Below are positions 25,552 through 33,299 of a stretch of 60,913 bases of DNA, one piece after another. The stretch lies in NCBI GenBank assembly GCA_937864365.1, contig CALMJT010000149.1:1-60913 (forward strand). Direction: 5' to 3'. The stretch is from an uncultured Alteromonadales bacterium. Lineage in GTDB: Bacteria; Pseudomonadota; Gammaproteobacteria; Pseudomonadales; Cellvibrionaceae. How positions within the stretch are numbered: position 1 is the first letter of the stretch; every line of letters starts with the position of its first letter. The notes under the pieces were generated by a model. That model was not told the origin of the DNA. It worked only from the letters and a program-made list of their open reading frames with translations, and did not search any database. The translations under genes were made by a program, and so were the position numbers.

Positions 25552-27417
25552 GTGACACACGCAGAATCTAGGGTTGAAAACGCTACAGCGAATGAATCTT
25601 CTAAAGCACAACAGGCGGTAATTGATCAGATAGAAGACAAGCGAGATTTTTACCAAGCGCAAATAGAGCAACAAAACAAACAACTGGCGCTATTGTCTAA
25701 AATTCGTGTAACGCTCTTTTTGGGATTTATTGGGCCGTTGGCTTTTTTAGAACACGGTTTGTTTTTGGTAATTCCAAGCGTTATTTCATTGGTACTATTC
25801 ATTGTTATTGTTAGACGTTACCAAAAAATCAATCGCAATAAAAATCACCATTGCGATCTTCTTGCTATTAACCAAAGAACCTTAGCGCGTATTTGTCGCG
25901 ATTGGACATCTCTGGATCAAGCCAAAGATGACACCGACGATGCTATTTTTTGGCACGACCTTAACATTGGTGGTACTAAGTCATTTTTATCGCTAATTAA
26001 TTGCATCAGTTCACCGCTGGGTTTTTCACGCATTAAAGCTTGGTTAAAAGAACCCGCACGTACCGAGGTCATTTATGAACGGCAAGCCGCACAACAAGCA
26101 TTAAAAACTTTGCTCGATTTTCGTCAGCACATTAATGCTCTGGGTTTGAAAATTGGCGAAATCAACCAACTGACCTTATTAACACAATGGCTGAAAACAC
26201 AGCCGCAAAAGGGCCGTGCATCGGTTATTAATCGCCGCTTATTACTGGCGTGGAATCTATTGGGGTTAGGCGCCATCGGCGCTAGTGCTTTTTCAATTAT
26301 TTCGCCTTTATTACCGGCACTCTATGTTCTTGGTAACATTGTTTTAATCGTAAAAAATTCCGCTCAAGTTAAAAATCTGTATTTTCACATTAATATTAAG
26401 CCCGAGCAGATTAATGGTTTAAAAGAGCTCAGCGCGTCTATTGAACAGCTTTCTACAGACAACCGTCAGTTAAAAGATTTACAAGCACAGTTATCGGATC
26501 AAGACGGACATTTTTCACAAAGCTTAGAGCGCTTGCATCAATTAATTTTGCTCTCTGAGTTGCGCCTTAACGTGATTCCTTACGCGGTAATTTCGTTATT
26601 GGTGTGCTGGGATTTACACGTATTGTTAAATGCAAATATCTGGGCAGATCGCTTTAATAACCGTTACGAAACACGGTTAAGAGCCGTTGCCGATTTTGAA
26701 GCGCTGGCCACACTCGCGGCACTGGCTTACGAAAATCCAAGCTGGACGCTACCGACCATCGAAAATAATTTAACGAGCGCTATTGTTATCGAAAATGGCG
26801 CACATCCGCTTTTAGCAGCAAACAGTGCAGTTACCAATTCGTTTGAATTAACTCAGCAACAACGCGTGTGTGTTATTACAGGTTCACATATGTCTGGTAA
26901 GACCACGTTTTTAAGAACCATAGGCGTTAACGCAAAATTGGCGATGATCGGCTCTGTGGTTTGCGCGTCACGCCTATCTATGCCGCGCATAGAAGTTCTC
27001 ACGAGTATGCATATTTCTGACTCATTGCTCGACGGTGTTTCGCTATTTATGGCCGAAGTCATAAAAATTAAGGCTATTATCGAGAAGCTAGAACGTATTC
27101 GCAGTGAAAACGATATCAATACGTTATTTTTACTGGACGAAGTTCTACGAGGTTCTAACGATTTAGAACGTAAATTTGTCTTTGTAGAATTATTAAAAAA
27201 GCTCGAAACCTACGGCGGTTATGGGCTAATTTCGACCAACGATATTTCCATTGCGAGGTCATCGGAGGTCGATGCCATTGTCGAGCAATATCATTTTCAA
27301 GAGTCTTTATCTGAGCAAAATCGCGGTGTTAATTTTGAGTTTGATTATAAACTCAGACCGGGCTTGGTTTCTAAAACGAACGCACTGCACATTTTAAAAT
27401 CAATGGCAGTGGTGTAG
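25552..27417 (+). CDS. Membrane-associated MutS-like ATPase
   Basis: 621 residues, much shorter than MutS (about 850) and lacking the N-terminal mismatch-recognition domain. A coiled-coil N-terminus (about 15-50) is followed by hydrophobic pairs at about 53-90 and 228-268 and another segment near 340-358. The C-terminal MutS domain V has Walker A GSHMSGKT (444-451; MutS has GPNMGGKS) and Walker B LFLLDEVLRGSN (525-536), followed by an STND switch-like motif (561-564). Membrane MutS-like proteins of this size are known, mostly from Bacteroidetes, without established function. The start is GTG. It sits in the middle of a lipid-type operon, not beside repair genes. Confidence 0.8.
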   Translation: MTHAESRVENATANESSKAQQAVIDQIEDKRDFYQAQIEQQNKQLALLSKIRVTLFLGFIGPLAFLEHGLFLVIPSVISLVLFIVIVRRYQKINRNKNHHCDLLAINQRTLARICRDWTSLDQAKDDTDDAIFWHDLNIGGTKSFLSLINCISSPLGFSRIKAWLKEPARTEVIYERQAAQQALKTLLDFRQHINALGLKIGEINQLTLLTQWLKTQPQKGRASVINRRLLLAWNLLGLGAIGASAFSIISPLLPALYVLGNIVLIVKNSAQVKNLYFHINIKPEQINGLKELSASIEQLSTDNRQLKDLQAQLSDQDGHFSQSLERLHQLILLSELRLNVIPYAVISLLVCWDLHVLLNANIWADRFNNRYETRLRAVADFEALATLAALAYENPSWTLPTIENNLTSAIVIENGAHPLLAANSAVTNSFELTQQQRVCVITGSHMSGKTTFLRTIGVNAKLAMIGSVVCASRLSMPRIEVLTSMHISDSLLDGVSLFMAEVIKIKAIIEKLERIRSENDINTLFLLDEVLRGSNDLERKFVFVELLKKLETYGGYGLISTNDISIARSSEVDAIVEQYHFQESLSEQNRGVNFEFDYKLRPGLVSKTNALHILKSMAVV

Positions 27418-27431
27418 CGGCTTATGTATTT

Positions 27432-28256
27432 GTGAAAATTATTCTAGCAACACTTCCAACCTTATATTCTATTTATTTTTTAAACGTTTATTTACGTCGC
27501 GACAAGGGTTCGGTGAATACTGTTTTGGTGTCAACCAAACCGGTGGTTATTGATAAACGTAAAATAACCGGAATTGCCGACACCGTATTTTTACTCAATC
27601 GATTCGGCTTACGCTATTTTTTATTTTTGGCGGCCAATCAATCGTTAATGGCGAAAATTCATCAGCAAAGTAAAGCGTTTGAGTCTGTACACGATAATCT
27701 TTGGAGTTTAGATAAGCTCGCCTATCATTTTGGCTTTGATGTTATTACATCGAATAATTTTAATTCTGAAGCCTGTATCAGAGAGTTGAGCTCTATCAAC
27801 CCTGATCTTGTGGTCGTTAATGGTTGCGATCAAATTTTAAAAAAACCGTTTTTAAATGCCGTAAATAAAACTGTGAATATCCATCCATCTTTTTTGCCAG
27901 ATGATCGCGGCGTTGATCCGATATTTCAAAAATATCTACGCCAAGCCCATGAAGTGTCGGTAAGTTTGCACGAAATTACCGAGGCAATCGATGAAGGGCC
28001 TTTACTGATACAAGATCTTCATAGCGCTCAAAAACACGATAGTTATCTACAGTCTTCAATGGCCCATGGCCGTATGGCATCAACGCTGTTGAAGCAGTAT
28101 CTACAAAACCCGACAGAAGCTAAATCACAGCAGGCCGAAATACAATTCCCGTACAAATCTTGGCCCACCACAGACGACTTGAAGATTTTCAATAAGAAGG
28201 GTTTAAAGCTGATAACCAAGCAAGCTCAACAGGAATTGTTGAGCTTTTCGGTTTAA
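27432..28256 (+). CDS. Formyltransferase-like protein (PurN/Fmt fold)
   Basis: 274 residues. The formyltransferase catalytic triad can be read: N149 and H151 in VNIHPSFLP, and D187 in EAIDEGPLL, spaced as in PurN and Fmt. The N-terminal Rossmann part is divergent and lacks a clear folate loop. The protein is shorter than Fmt and lacks its C-terminal tRNA-binding domain, so Met-tRNA formylation is unlikely. Sugar-amine or amine N-formylation is possible given the operon. The start is GTG at 27432, 15 bp after the MutS-like stop. Its 3' end contains the operon terminator. Confidence 0.72.
   Translation: MKIILATLPTLYSIYFLNVYLRRDKGSVNTVLVSTKPVVIDKRKITGIADTVFLLNRFGLRYFLFLAANQSLMAKIHQQSKAFESVHDNLWSLDKLAYHFGFDVITSNNFNSEACIRELSSINPDLVVVNGCDQILKKPFLNAVNKTVNIHPSFLPDDRGVDPIFQKYLRQAHEVSVSLHEITEAIDEGPLLIQDLHSAQKHDSYLQSSMAHGRMASTLLKQYLQNPTEAKSQQAEIQFPYKSWPTTDDLKIFNKKGLKLITKQAQQELLSFSV
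28222..28250 (+). terminator. Terminator inside the 3' end of the formyltransferase-like gene
   Basis: AAGCTCAAC (28222-28230) pairs perfectly with GTTGAGCTT (28238-28246) around a 7-nt loop and runs into TTTT. The hairpin lies within the last twelve codons, so it ends the operon before the convergent lrgB gene. The T-tract is short. Confidence 0.55.
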
Positions 28257-28283
28257 GGCAGAAATTACTTGAGCGAGACGGGA

Positions 28284-29000
28284 TTAGCCGAACAAAACAA
28301 TCTTTAGGTAGGGCAGCATAAACGCACTAAAGGTACCGGTTAAACCCATTCCCAAACCCGCTAAAGCGCCGCAGCGAACGCTGATTTCAAAACCGCGCGC
28401 CGTACCCACGCCGTGGGCCAGCACCCCCAAAAGAATACCTTGCAAACGATCGTCGGTAAGGCCAGCTATTTTAAAGATGGTTGGCCCCATTAGCGCACCG
28501 GCAATACCGGTAAAAAGTGTTACGGCGGTGATGAGCGATACTAGGCCGCCTAGATTTTCGGTAACACCAATGGCAATTGGACTGGTTACCGACTTCGCGA
28601 GCAAGCTCACCAGCACCTGTTCGTCGGCACCAAACAACCACGCCGCACCCAACGCCGTTAGTGGCGCAATCACTGAACCTAGAGCAATGATAACCAACGC
28701 AGGTACGGCAATACCGCGCAGGGTTTTTAGTTCATTGCGCAAGGGCACTGCGAGCGCGACCGTTGCCGGACCTAAAAAGAACAACAGTAATTCGTTGTTT
28801 TTAAAGTAGGTTGGGTATTCGTGGGGTGTTAATAAGATAAAGCCAACAATGATTACGGTACCCATAACCACCGGGTGCATCCACGCTTTGCGACCGACTT
28901 TTTCGTAGCAAATCAAACCCACCTGAAAGGCTAATAGGGTGAGCGTTACGTTAAACAAAGGCGACGAAAAGAGCGCATCGACGGCGCTGTCAAAACTCAT
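28284..29000 (-). CDS. lrgB: LrgB/CidB-family membrane protein
   Basis: 238 residues, very hydrophobic, about 7-8 helices. Signature blocks of the LrgB family are visible: LLAKSVTSPIAIGVTENLGG near 133-152, TGIAGALMGP near 163-172, and GVLAHGVGTARGFEI near 191-205. It partners LrgA. In Gram-positives the pair modulates murein hydrolase activity and pyruvate or other small-acid export; the role in gammaproteobacteria is less clear. It overlaps lrgA by 4 bp. Confidence 0.9.
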   Translation of the reverse strand: MSFDSAVDALFSSPLFNVTLTLLAFQVGLICYEKVGRKAWMHPVVMGTVIIVGFILLTPHEYPTYFKNNELLLFFLGPATVALAVPLRNELKTLRGIAVPALVIIALGSVIAPLTALGAAWLFGADEQVLVSLLAKSVTSPIAIGVTENLGGLVSLITAVTLFTGIAGALMGPTIFKIAGLTDDRLQGILLGVLAHGVGTARGFEISVRCGALAGLGMGLTGTFSAFMLPYLKIVLFG

Positions 29001-29332
29001 GGTCTACTGATCCAACGTAAAATAAGTGCACAAATAAACAGAGCTACCGCGGTACCTAAAACCATGGCCGCCAGTAACGCCGGCCACTGTGAAAGAATGT
29101 TTTCAGGCAAAAAGAACAAGCCAACACCCGCTGGTAAAAAGAACAAGCTGAGGCTTCGCACAAGGCCATCGGCAACTTTTTGCAACGGCTCAGGTGTGGG
29201 CATGAACAACAGGTAGATAAATAACAATAAAAGCCCAATTACCGAGCCTGGAATGATCAGGTTAAACCAGCGGACCAATAGCTCGCCCAAAGCCTGAAAA
29301 ATAAATAAAAACAGAAAACCTTTGATTAACAC
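28997..29332 (-). CDS. lrgA: LrgA/CidA-family holin-like protein
   Basis: 111 residues with four membrane helices and the family motif IPGSVIGLLLL (about 26-36) plus FFLPAGVGLF (about 68-77). It is small and holin-like, acting with LrgB in the inner membrane. Its GTG start lies 7 bp after the dsbB stop and its end overlaps lrgB, so dsbB-lrgA-lrgB looks like one transcript. Confidence 0.9.
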   Translation of the reverse strand: MLIKGFLFLFIFQALGELLVRWFNLIIPGSVIGLLLLFIYLLFMPTPEPLQKVADGLVRSLSLFFLPAGVGLFFLPENILSQWPALLAAMVLGTAVALFICALILRWISRP

Positions 29333-29339
29333 ACGTTAC

Positions 29340-29846
29340 TCAGTTCCGGCGTAATAGCTGCCAGAGATTAAATAATACCAAACCAATGAACGCGACCAGT
29401 GTCCAGCCGGGAATACTAATTCCCAAAAACGTCCATGAAATTTCTGCACAGTTGCCGTCGCCGCGTAACAGTAACGTCAGTGCTTCTTGTAGTGGGAACG
29501 CATCCAAGAGGTAGTTCAGCGATGGCCCGCACGCCGGTGCTTGGCCTTCGGGAAGGCTTTGCAACCAAAGCTGGCGAGAAGAAAAAAATCCGCCCGCAAT
29601 CGAGCTTAAGATTCCCAACACTGCCAGTGTTCGACGCGCCCAAACTGGGTGATGTACGGCAACTGCAATGAGCGCCCACAATCCAGTGGCTATAATGAAT
29701 ACACGTTGGGTGATACACAACGCGCAAGGAACAAGACCCATAAAGTACTGCATGTACAGGCCGACAAGCATTAAACCAACACAGCCCAAAAAGATGATGA
29801 AGTTGGTCAGCCGAATTCCCGGTAACCATGCAACAGACGCAGACAA
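29340..29846 (-). CDS. dsbB: Disulfide bond formation protein DsbB
   Basis: 168 residues, four membrane helices. The first periplasmic loop has the redox pair in PCALCITQR; the second loop has the DsbA-interacting Cys pair (C in ACGPSLNYLL and C in DGNCAEISW). It reoxidises DsbA and passes electrons to quinones. The start is a TTG at 29846, because AGGAG lies 8 nt upstream; a further TTG at 29870 would put that ribosome site inside the gene. dsbA is not in the window. Confidence 0.92.
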   Translation of the reverse strand: MSASVAWLPGIRLTNFIIFLGCVGLMLVGLYMQYFMGLVPCALCITQRVFIIATGLWALIAVAVHHPVWARRTLAVLGILSSIAGGFFSSRQLWLQSLPEGQAPACGPSLNYLLDAFPLQEALTLLLRGDGNCAEISWTFLGISIPGWTLVAFIGLVLFNLWQLLRRN

Positions 29847-29914
29847 GCTAAATTCTCCTAACAGTGGCAACAGGCGTAAGCCCGTTACAAAATTAATTCA
29901 AGTCGAGGCCAATC

Positions 29915-30349
29915 ATGAACATTAGCAACCGAATTTTAACGACAATGGCCTGCGTTTGGATGGGCTACGCAGGTCTGGCATTCGCCGAAGACGAAAAAGA
30001 GGCCGAAGGCGAGGTGGCTGAACCAATCGCCGCCATTTACGTGCCTCTAAAACCATCGTTTGTCGTCAATTACGGCGGTGCCGATAAGTTACGTTATATC
30101 AAAGCCGATATTACCGTGCGTGTAAAAGACACCATCACCGCAGATCAAGTCCGTCATCATTTACCGTATTTACGCAACAACATTGTTTTGTTGCTGAGCA
30201 AGCAAACCGATGACACCATCACCACGCAAGCCGGTAAAGAACTACTCCGACAAGCCGCCTTAGAAGAAGTGCACTCTGTCATGGCTACCGAAGAGGGCGA
30301 AAGCGGTGTTGTGGATTTGTACTTCGATAACTTTATTGTCCAGCACTAA
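29915..30349 (+). CDS. Exported FliL-like protein
   Basis: 144 residues. A signal peptide (about 1-24, ending AFA) replaces the usual FliL membrane anchor, followed by an acidic linker (EDEKEAEGEVAEP). The FliL core is present: YVPLKPSFVVNYGG, RYIKADITVRVKD, then the HLPYLRNNIVLLLS and LYFDNFIVQ blocks. Flagellar FliL stabilises stator units; this copy stands far from any flagellar gene, so it may be an orphan periplasmic paralogue. It is divergent from dsbB. Confidence 0.8.
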   Translation: MNISNRILTTMACVWMGYAGLAFAEDEKEAEGEVAEPIAAIYVPLKPSFVVNYGGADKLRYIKADITVRVKDTITADQVRHHLPYLRNNIVLLLSKQTDDTITTQAGKELLRQAALEEVHSVMATEEGESGVVDLYFDNFIVQH

Positions 30350-30352
30350 ACC

Positions 30353-30412
30353 GTTCGGCACTGGATTGTTCAGTACTGGATTATTCAGCGCTAGATTGTT
30401 CGGTATTAACCT
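30353..30412 (+). repeat. Four degenerate 15-bp tandem repeats after the FliL-like gene
   Basis: Units at 30353-30367, 30368-30382, 30383-30397 and 30398-30412 share the pattern (G/A)TTCRGYRCTRGATT. Units 1-3 differ by a few substitutions; the fourth is more diverged. They start 3 bp after the stop codon. Confidence 0.7.
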
Positions 30413-30491
30413 TTGCCATAAGCATAACGATTAAACCGTTATTGCTCGGCAATGTACAACGATCAAAACTTGAATCACTTGGTGAAAGAAG

Positions 30492-30707
30492 TTAACGACT
30501 AGCCGCTTTTGCTTTTTTGCGAAGCTCGGTTACCACTTCACCACCAATACCCCAGTTGTCGGTTTCAACTTCATCGATAACAACCACAGTGGTAGCCGGA
30601 TTTTTGTTGAGGGTGGTACGCAATAACTCGGTAACACCGGCGATTAACTCGGCTTTTTGTTCTGCGGTTGCCCCTTCGCGGGTTATTTTAATGTTCACAT
30701 AAGGCAT
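30492..30707 (-). CDS. 4-oxalocrotonate tautomerase family protein
   Basis: 71 residues. After Met removal the catalytic Pro-1 is exposed (MPYVNIKITREG), and the fold pattern with EQKAELIAGVTELL and TVVVIDEVETDNWGIGGE is typical of small hexameric tautomerases. The physiological substrate is unknown; the reaction is keto-enol tautomerisation. It lies 66 bp downstream of the MFS gene on the same strand and may be co-transcribed. Confidence 0.88.
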   Translation of the reverse strand: MPYVNIKITREGATAEQKAELIAGVTELLRTTLNKNPATTVVVIDEVETDNWGIGGEVVTELRKKAKAASR

Positions 30708-30773
30708 GATGACTTCCTCTACTGCTTGCTTTTAGATAGCTGCGCCAATAATTACGACGCTTTTAGGTAAACC

Positions 30774-31958
30774 CTAAGTTGTGGCGGCAAGCTGTTCCTT
30801 GCGTTCCAACAGCTTTAAACCAATAAATAACACGCACCCCAAGCTCATAACGACGGCGGCAAAATACAAACCCGAGGCGTAACTGCCGGTTTTTTCGGCC
30901 AACAAACCCGTCATGGCAGGGCCAAGTATCACCGCAAAACCGTAGGCGACTGTCATCTTGCCCATCATTTTGGCGGGACGACTTGGAAAGTAGCGGCCAC
31001 TCATGGTCAACACCAAACTTACGAGCGCGATAAAGGTAGCGCCAAATAACGCGCAACCGATAAATGCGAAGGTAAACGTGGGAATAAGAACCGGTAATAA
31101 AATACCCACAACGTGAATGACCGAAACCCAAATCAACGTCATCACATAACCAATGTGCCGAGCGACGATATCCCAAAGAATACACGCCGGTGCTGCGGCA
31201 ACCCCCATAATCATGAACGCCCAACTGCCTAAGCCTTGCAATCCGGGTAGTTCTTCAATGATGGCAACAATAAAAGTAATGCTCACCACGTAACCAATTC
31301 CGGCGCAGAAATAGGCCACCAAAAATAATCTGAAAAACCCAGGGCTTGGCGGACTGTCTTGCGCAGTCGCTTGCTTGGCTTTGGCATTGTCATCGGGCTT
31401 GGGTAACCAAATCCAAGCGATAAACGCCAAAACTACCGAAATAACCGTTAATAGAAGCCATTGCTGGCGCCAGTCAAACAGGTCACCCACAACCTCAACC
31501 AACAGCGCTGTAAACACCACACCAATACCAACGCCCGAAAAGTGCACACCAAGCTCTGGACGAAGTTGTCGGTTGGTTCGCCAATTTAAAATCAGCGCAG
31601 AGGCCAAGAGCATTCCTGCGGTACCGCTGAGTCCGGCTAAAAAGCGGAAGAACATCCACAGCCAAAAGTTTTCGGTAATGGCCATGCCAGCCGAACTGAT
31701 AACCGCCAGCAATAAACCAATGCGATAGAAAAGATCTTTGGTGGCTAAACTCTTGACGCTAGCAGCTATAAAAGCACCGCACAGATAACCCAAATAAATA
31801 CCCGAGGCCAACCAACCGCCTTCGGCCAAACCTAATCCGGTTTGTGACTGCATAATGGGCAATAACGGCGTGTAGGCAAATCGAGCGATGCCTATGGTTA
31901 GCAACAGACTCGCAATTCCAGCACCCATGACTCGCGACTGTTCGCTCAATACAACCAT
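30774..31958 (-). CDS. YbfB/YjiJ-family MFS transporter
   Basis: 394 residues with 12 membrane helices. The N-terminus (SRVMGAGIASLLLTIGIARFAYTPLLP, split over helix 1) and the QSQTGLGLAEGGWLASGIYLGYLCGA region match the YbfB-type (DUF1228) branch of the major facilitator superfamily. Substrate unknown. It is divergently transcribed from a LysR regulator with a palindromic LysR-type box between them, so that regulator probably controls it. Confidence 0.85.
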   Translation of the reverse strand: MVVLSEQSRVMGAGIASLLLTIGIARFAYTPLLPIMQSQTGLGLAEGGWLASGIYLGYLCGAFIAASVKSLATKDLFYRIGLLLAVISSAGMAITENFWLWMFFRFLAGLSGTAGMLLASALILNWRTNRQLRPELGVHFSGVGIGVVFTALLVEVVGDLFDWRQQWLLLTVISVVLAFIAWIWLPKPDDNAKAKQATAQDSPPSPGFFRLFLVAYFCAGIGYVVSITFIVAIIEELPGLQGLGSWAFMIMGVAAAPACILWDIVARHIGYVMTLIWVSVIHVVGILLPVLIPTFTFAFIGCALFGATFIALVSLVLTMSGRYFPSRPAKMMGKMTVAYGFAVILGPAMTGLLAEKTGSYASGLYFAAVVMSLGCVLFIGLKLLERKEQLAATT

Positions 31959-31993
31959 TTACAAACACCTTTCAAATTCTTGCGCAAACAGTA

Positions 31994-32008
31994 ATTAAAC
32001 GCTTTAAT
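31994..32008. promoter_or_regulatory. Candidate LysR-type operator (T-N11-A palindrome)
   Basis: ATTAAACGCTTTAAT is a perfect inverted repeat (6 + 3 + 6) that contains the T-N11-A arrangement. It sits between the divergent MFS and LysR starts, 36 bp before the MFS gene and 72 bp before the LysR start. A second, weaker dyad (ATTA-N8-TAAT, 32021-32036) lies nearby. Confidence 0.5.
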
Positions 32009-32079
32009 CTCTTCAAGCGAATTATACAGATGTAATTATTCTCTAATTGAGATACTTAAGTTTTCAACGAGTTAACATC

Positions 32080-32970
32080 ATGGAAATACAGGCCTTACAA
32101 ACCTTTCTTGCCGTTATTGATGAGGGCGGTGTGCTAGCGGCCTCTAAAGCACTGCATACGGTTCAATCCAACGTCACCAGTCGCATTAAGCGTTTAGAAC
32201 AAGAACTTGGTACCGAGCTGTTTTATCGCAGCGGCCGTGGTTTGGAGCTGTCGCCCAGTGGACGAGAACTCGCCAAGCATGCTCGCGAACTCATTCAAAT
32301 GGAAAAACTCGCTTCTTTGGCGGTAAAAGAGGTGGGTTACAATCGCGGTGAAATTCGTATTGGCACCATGGAGACCTTTGCGTCCTATCGCTTACCTCTC
32401 GCCCTAAAAGAATTGCGTAAAGCTCATCCGGGTATTCAGATTAAAATCGAAACCAACACCTCGCAAACACTCATCAACAAGGTGTTACAACATAAGCTTG
32501 ATTGCGCGTTTATCGGCGGTCATTACGAAAATCCAGCGTTAAGCACCGATGAAGTTTTGGTGGAAGAACTGGTACTGGTGCGTGCCAAGCACGACCAAAA
32601 TCCCGATACACCGTTGATGCTGTTTCGCGAAGGGTGCACCTATCGAGATCGCGCTTTGCAGTGGCAGTCGTTATATGGAAAACAAACTCAAGAAATCTTA
32701 GAGCTTGGCACACTCGACGGCATTTTAGGTTGCGTGAGCGTGGGTTTAGGTCTGACGCTAATGCCAAGCTGGGTGGTGGAATCGAGCCGCTTTCGAGACG
32801 AATTAATTATTGAGCGCGTTCCTAAAAGTCTCGCTCTAGTACCAACACTGATGATTTGCCATCAGCGTGAAACCGACTTAGCCGCATTAACGACACTTCG
32901 CCAAGCGGTTATCGGCCAAGGTATTTCCAAACCTCACTCCGTTGAGACTCAACAATCCGCTGTGGCCTAA
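32080..32970 (+). CDS. LysR-family transcriptional regulator
   Basis: 296 residues. The N-terminal winged HTH (about 1-60) is clear: MEIQALQTFLAVIDEGGV, AASKALHTVQSNVTSRIKRL and FYRSGRGLELSPSG. The C-terminal part (about 90-290) has the periplasmic-binding-like effector domain (IRIGTMETFASYRLP, GILGCVSVGLGLTLMPSWVV). The ATG at 32080 gives the standard LysR N-terminus; an in-frame ATG at 32047 adds 11 residues absent from the family. It probably regulates the divergent MFS gene and itself; effector unknown. Confidence 0.9.
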   Translation: MEIQALQTFLAVIDEGGVLAASKALHTVQSNVTSRIKRLEQELGTELFYRSGRGLELSPSGRELAKHARELIQMEKLASLAVKEVGYNRGEIRIGTMETFASYRLPLALKELRKAHPGIQIKIETNTSQTLINKVLQHKLDCAFIGGHYENPALSTDEVLVEELVLVRAKHDQNPDTPLMLFREGCTYRDRALQWQSLYGKQTQEILELGTLDGILGCVSVGLGLTLMPSWVVESSRFRDELIIERVPKSLALVPTLMICHQRETDLAALTTLRQAVIGQGISKPHSVETQQSAVA

Positions 32971-33045
32971 TTTGTTACTGGCCTAATTTATTACTGGATT
33001 AGTTTGTTACTGATCTAGTTCGTTACAGACTTTTCGTTACTAAGA
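32966..33045 (+). repeat. Five degenerate 16-bp tandem repeats overlapping the LysR stop
   Basis: Units begin at 32966, 32982, 32998, 33014 and 33030, each 16 bp, with the core TTTGTTACTGR. The first unit contains the LysR stop codon (32968-32970). Units 1 and 2 differ at one position; later ones are progressively diverged. Confidence 0.75.
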
Positions 33046-33105
33046 TTGCCAAGTTTCGCTAAACTGCGCACCAACAATAATGTCGCTTAACGTTGGAATG
33101 GTGTT

Positions 33106-33270
33106 ATGAAATTAATGGTAATTGCTGTGGCTCTGATTGGAATTACACTCGCAGGCTGTGCACCAGAGGTGGGTAGCAAAAAATGGTGTGAACAATTGAA
33201 GGAAAAGCCCAGCGGCGACTGGACGGTAAACGAAGCCAAAGACTTTGCTCAATACTGCTTGTTTAAATAG
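33106..33270 (+). CDS. Small DUF3012 lipoprotein
   Basis: 54 residues. The signal peptide ends in a lipobox (ITLAGC, Cys18), and the mature part of 37 residues includes WCEQLKEKPSGDWTVNEA and ends CLFK, the DUF3012 pattern known from marine gammaproteobacteria. It is probably anchored to the outer membrane; function unknown. A weak purine tract precedes the ATG. Confidence 0.85.
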   Translation: MKLMVIAVALIGITLAGCAPEVGSKKWCEQLKEKPSGDWTVNEAKDFAQYCLFK

Positions 33271-33299
33271 AGACTCAAATAGAGCGCTCTACAGAATAG

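Noticed and set aside
25552-27417. Calling the MutS-like gene a mismatch-repair mutS
   Set aside because: It lacks the mismatch-recognition domain, is too short, contains membrane helices and is not near repair genes.
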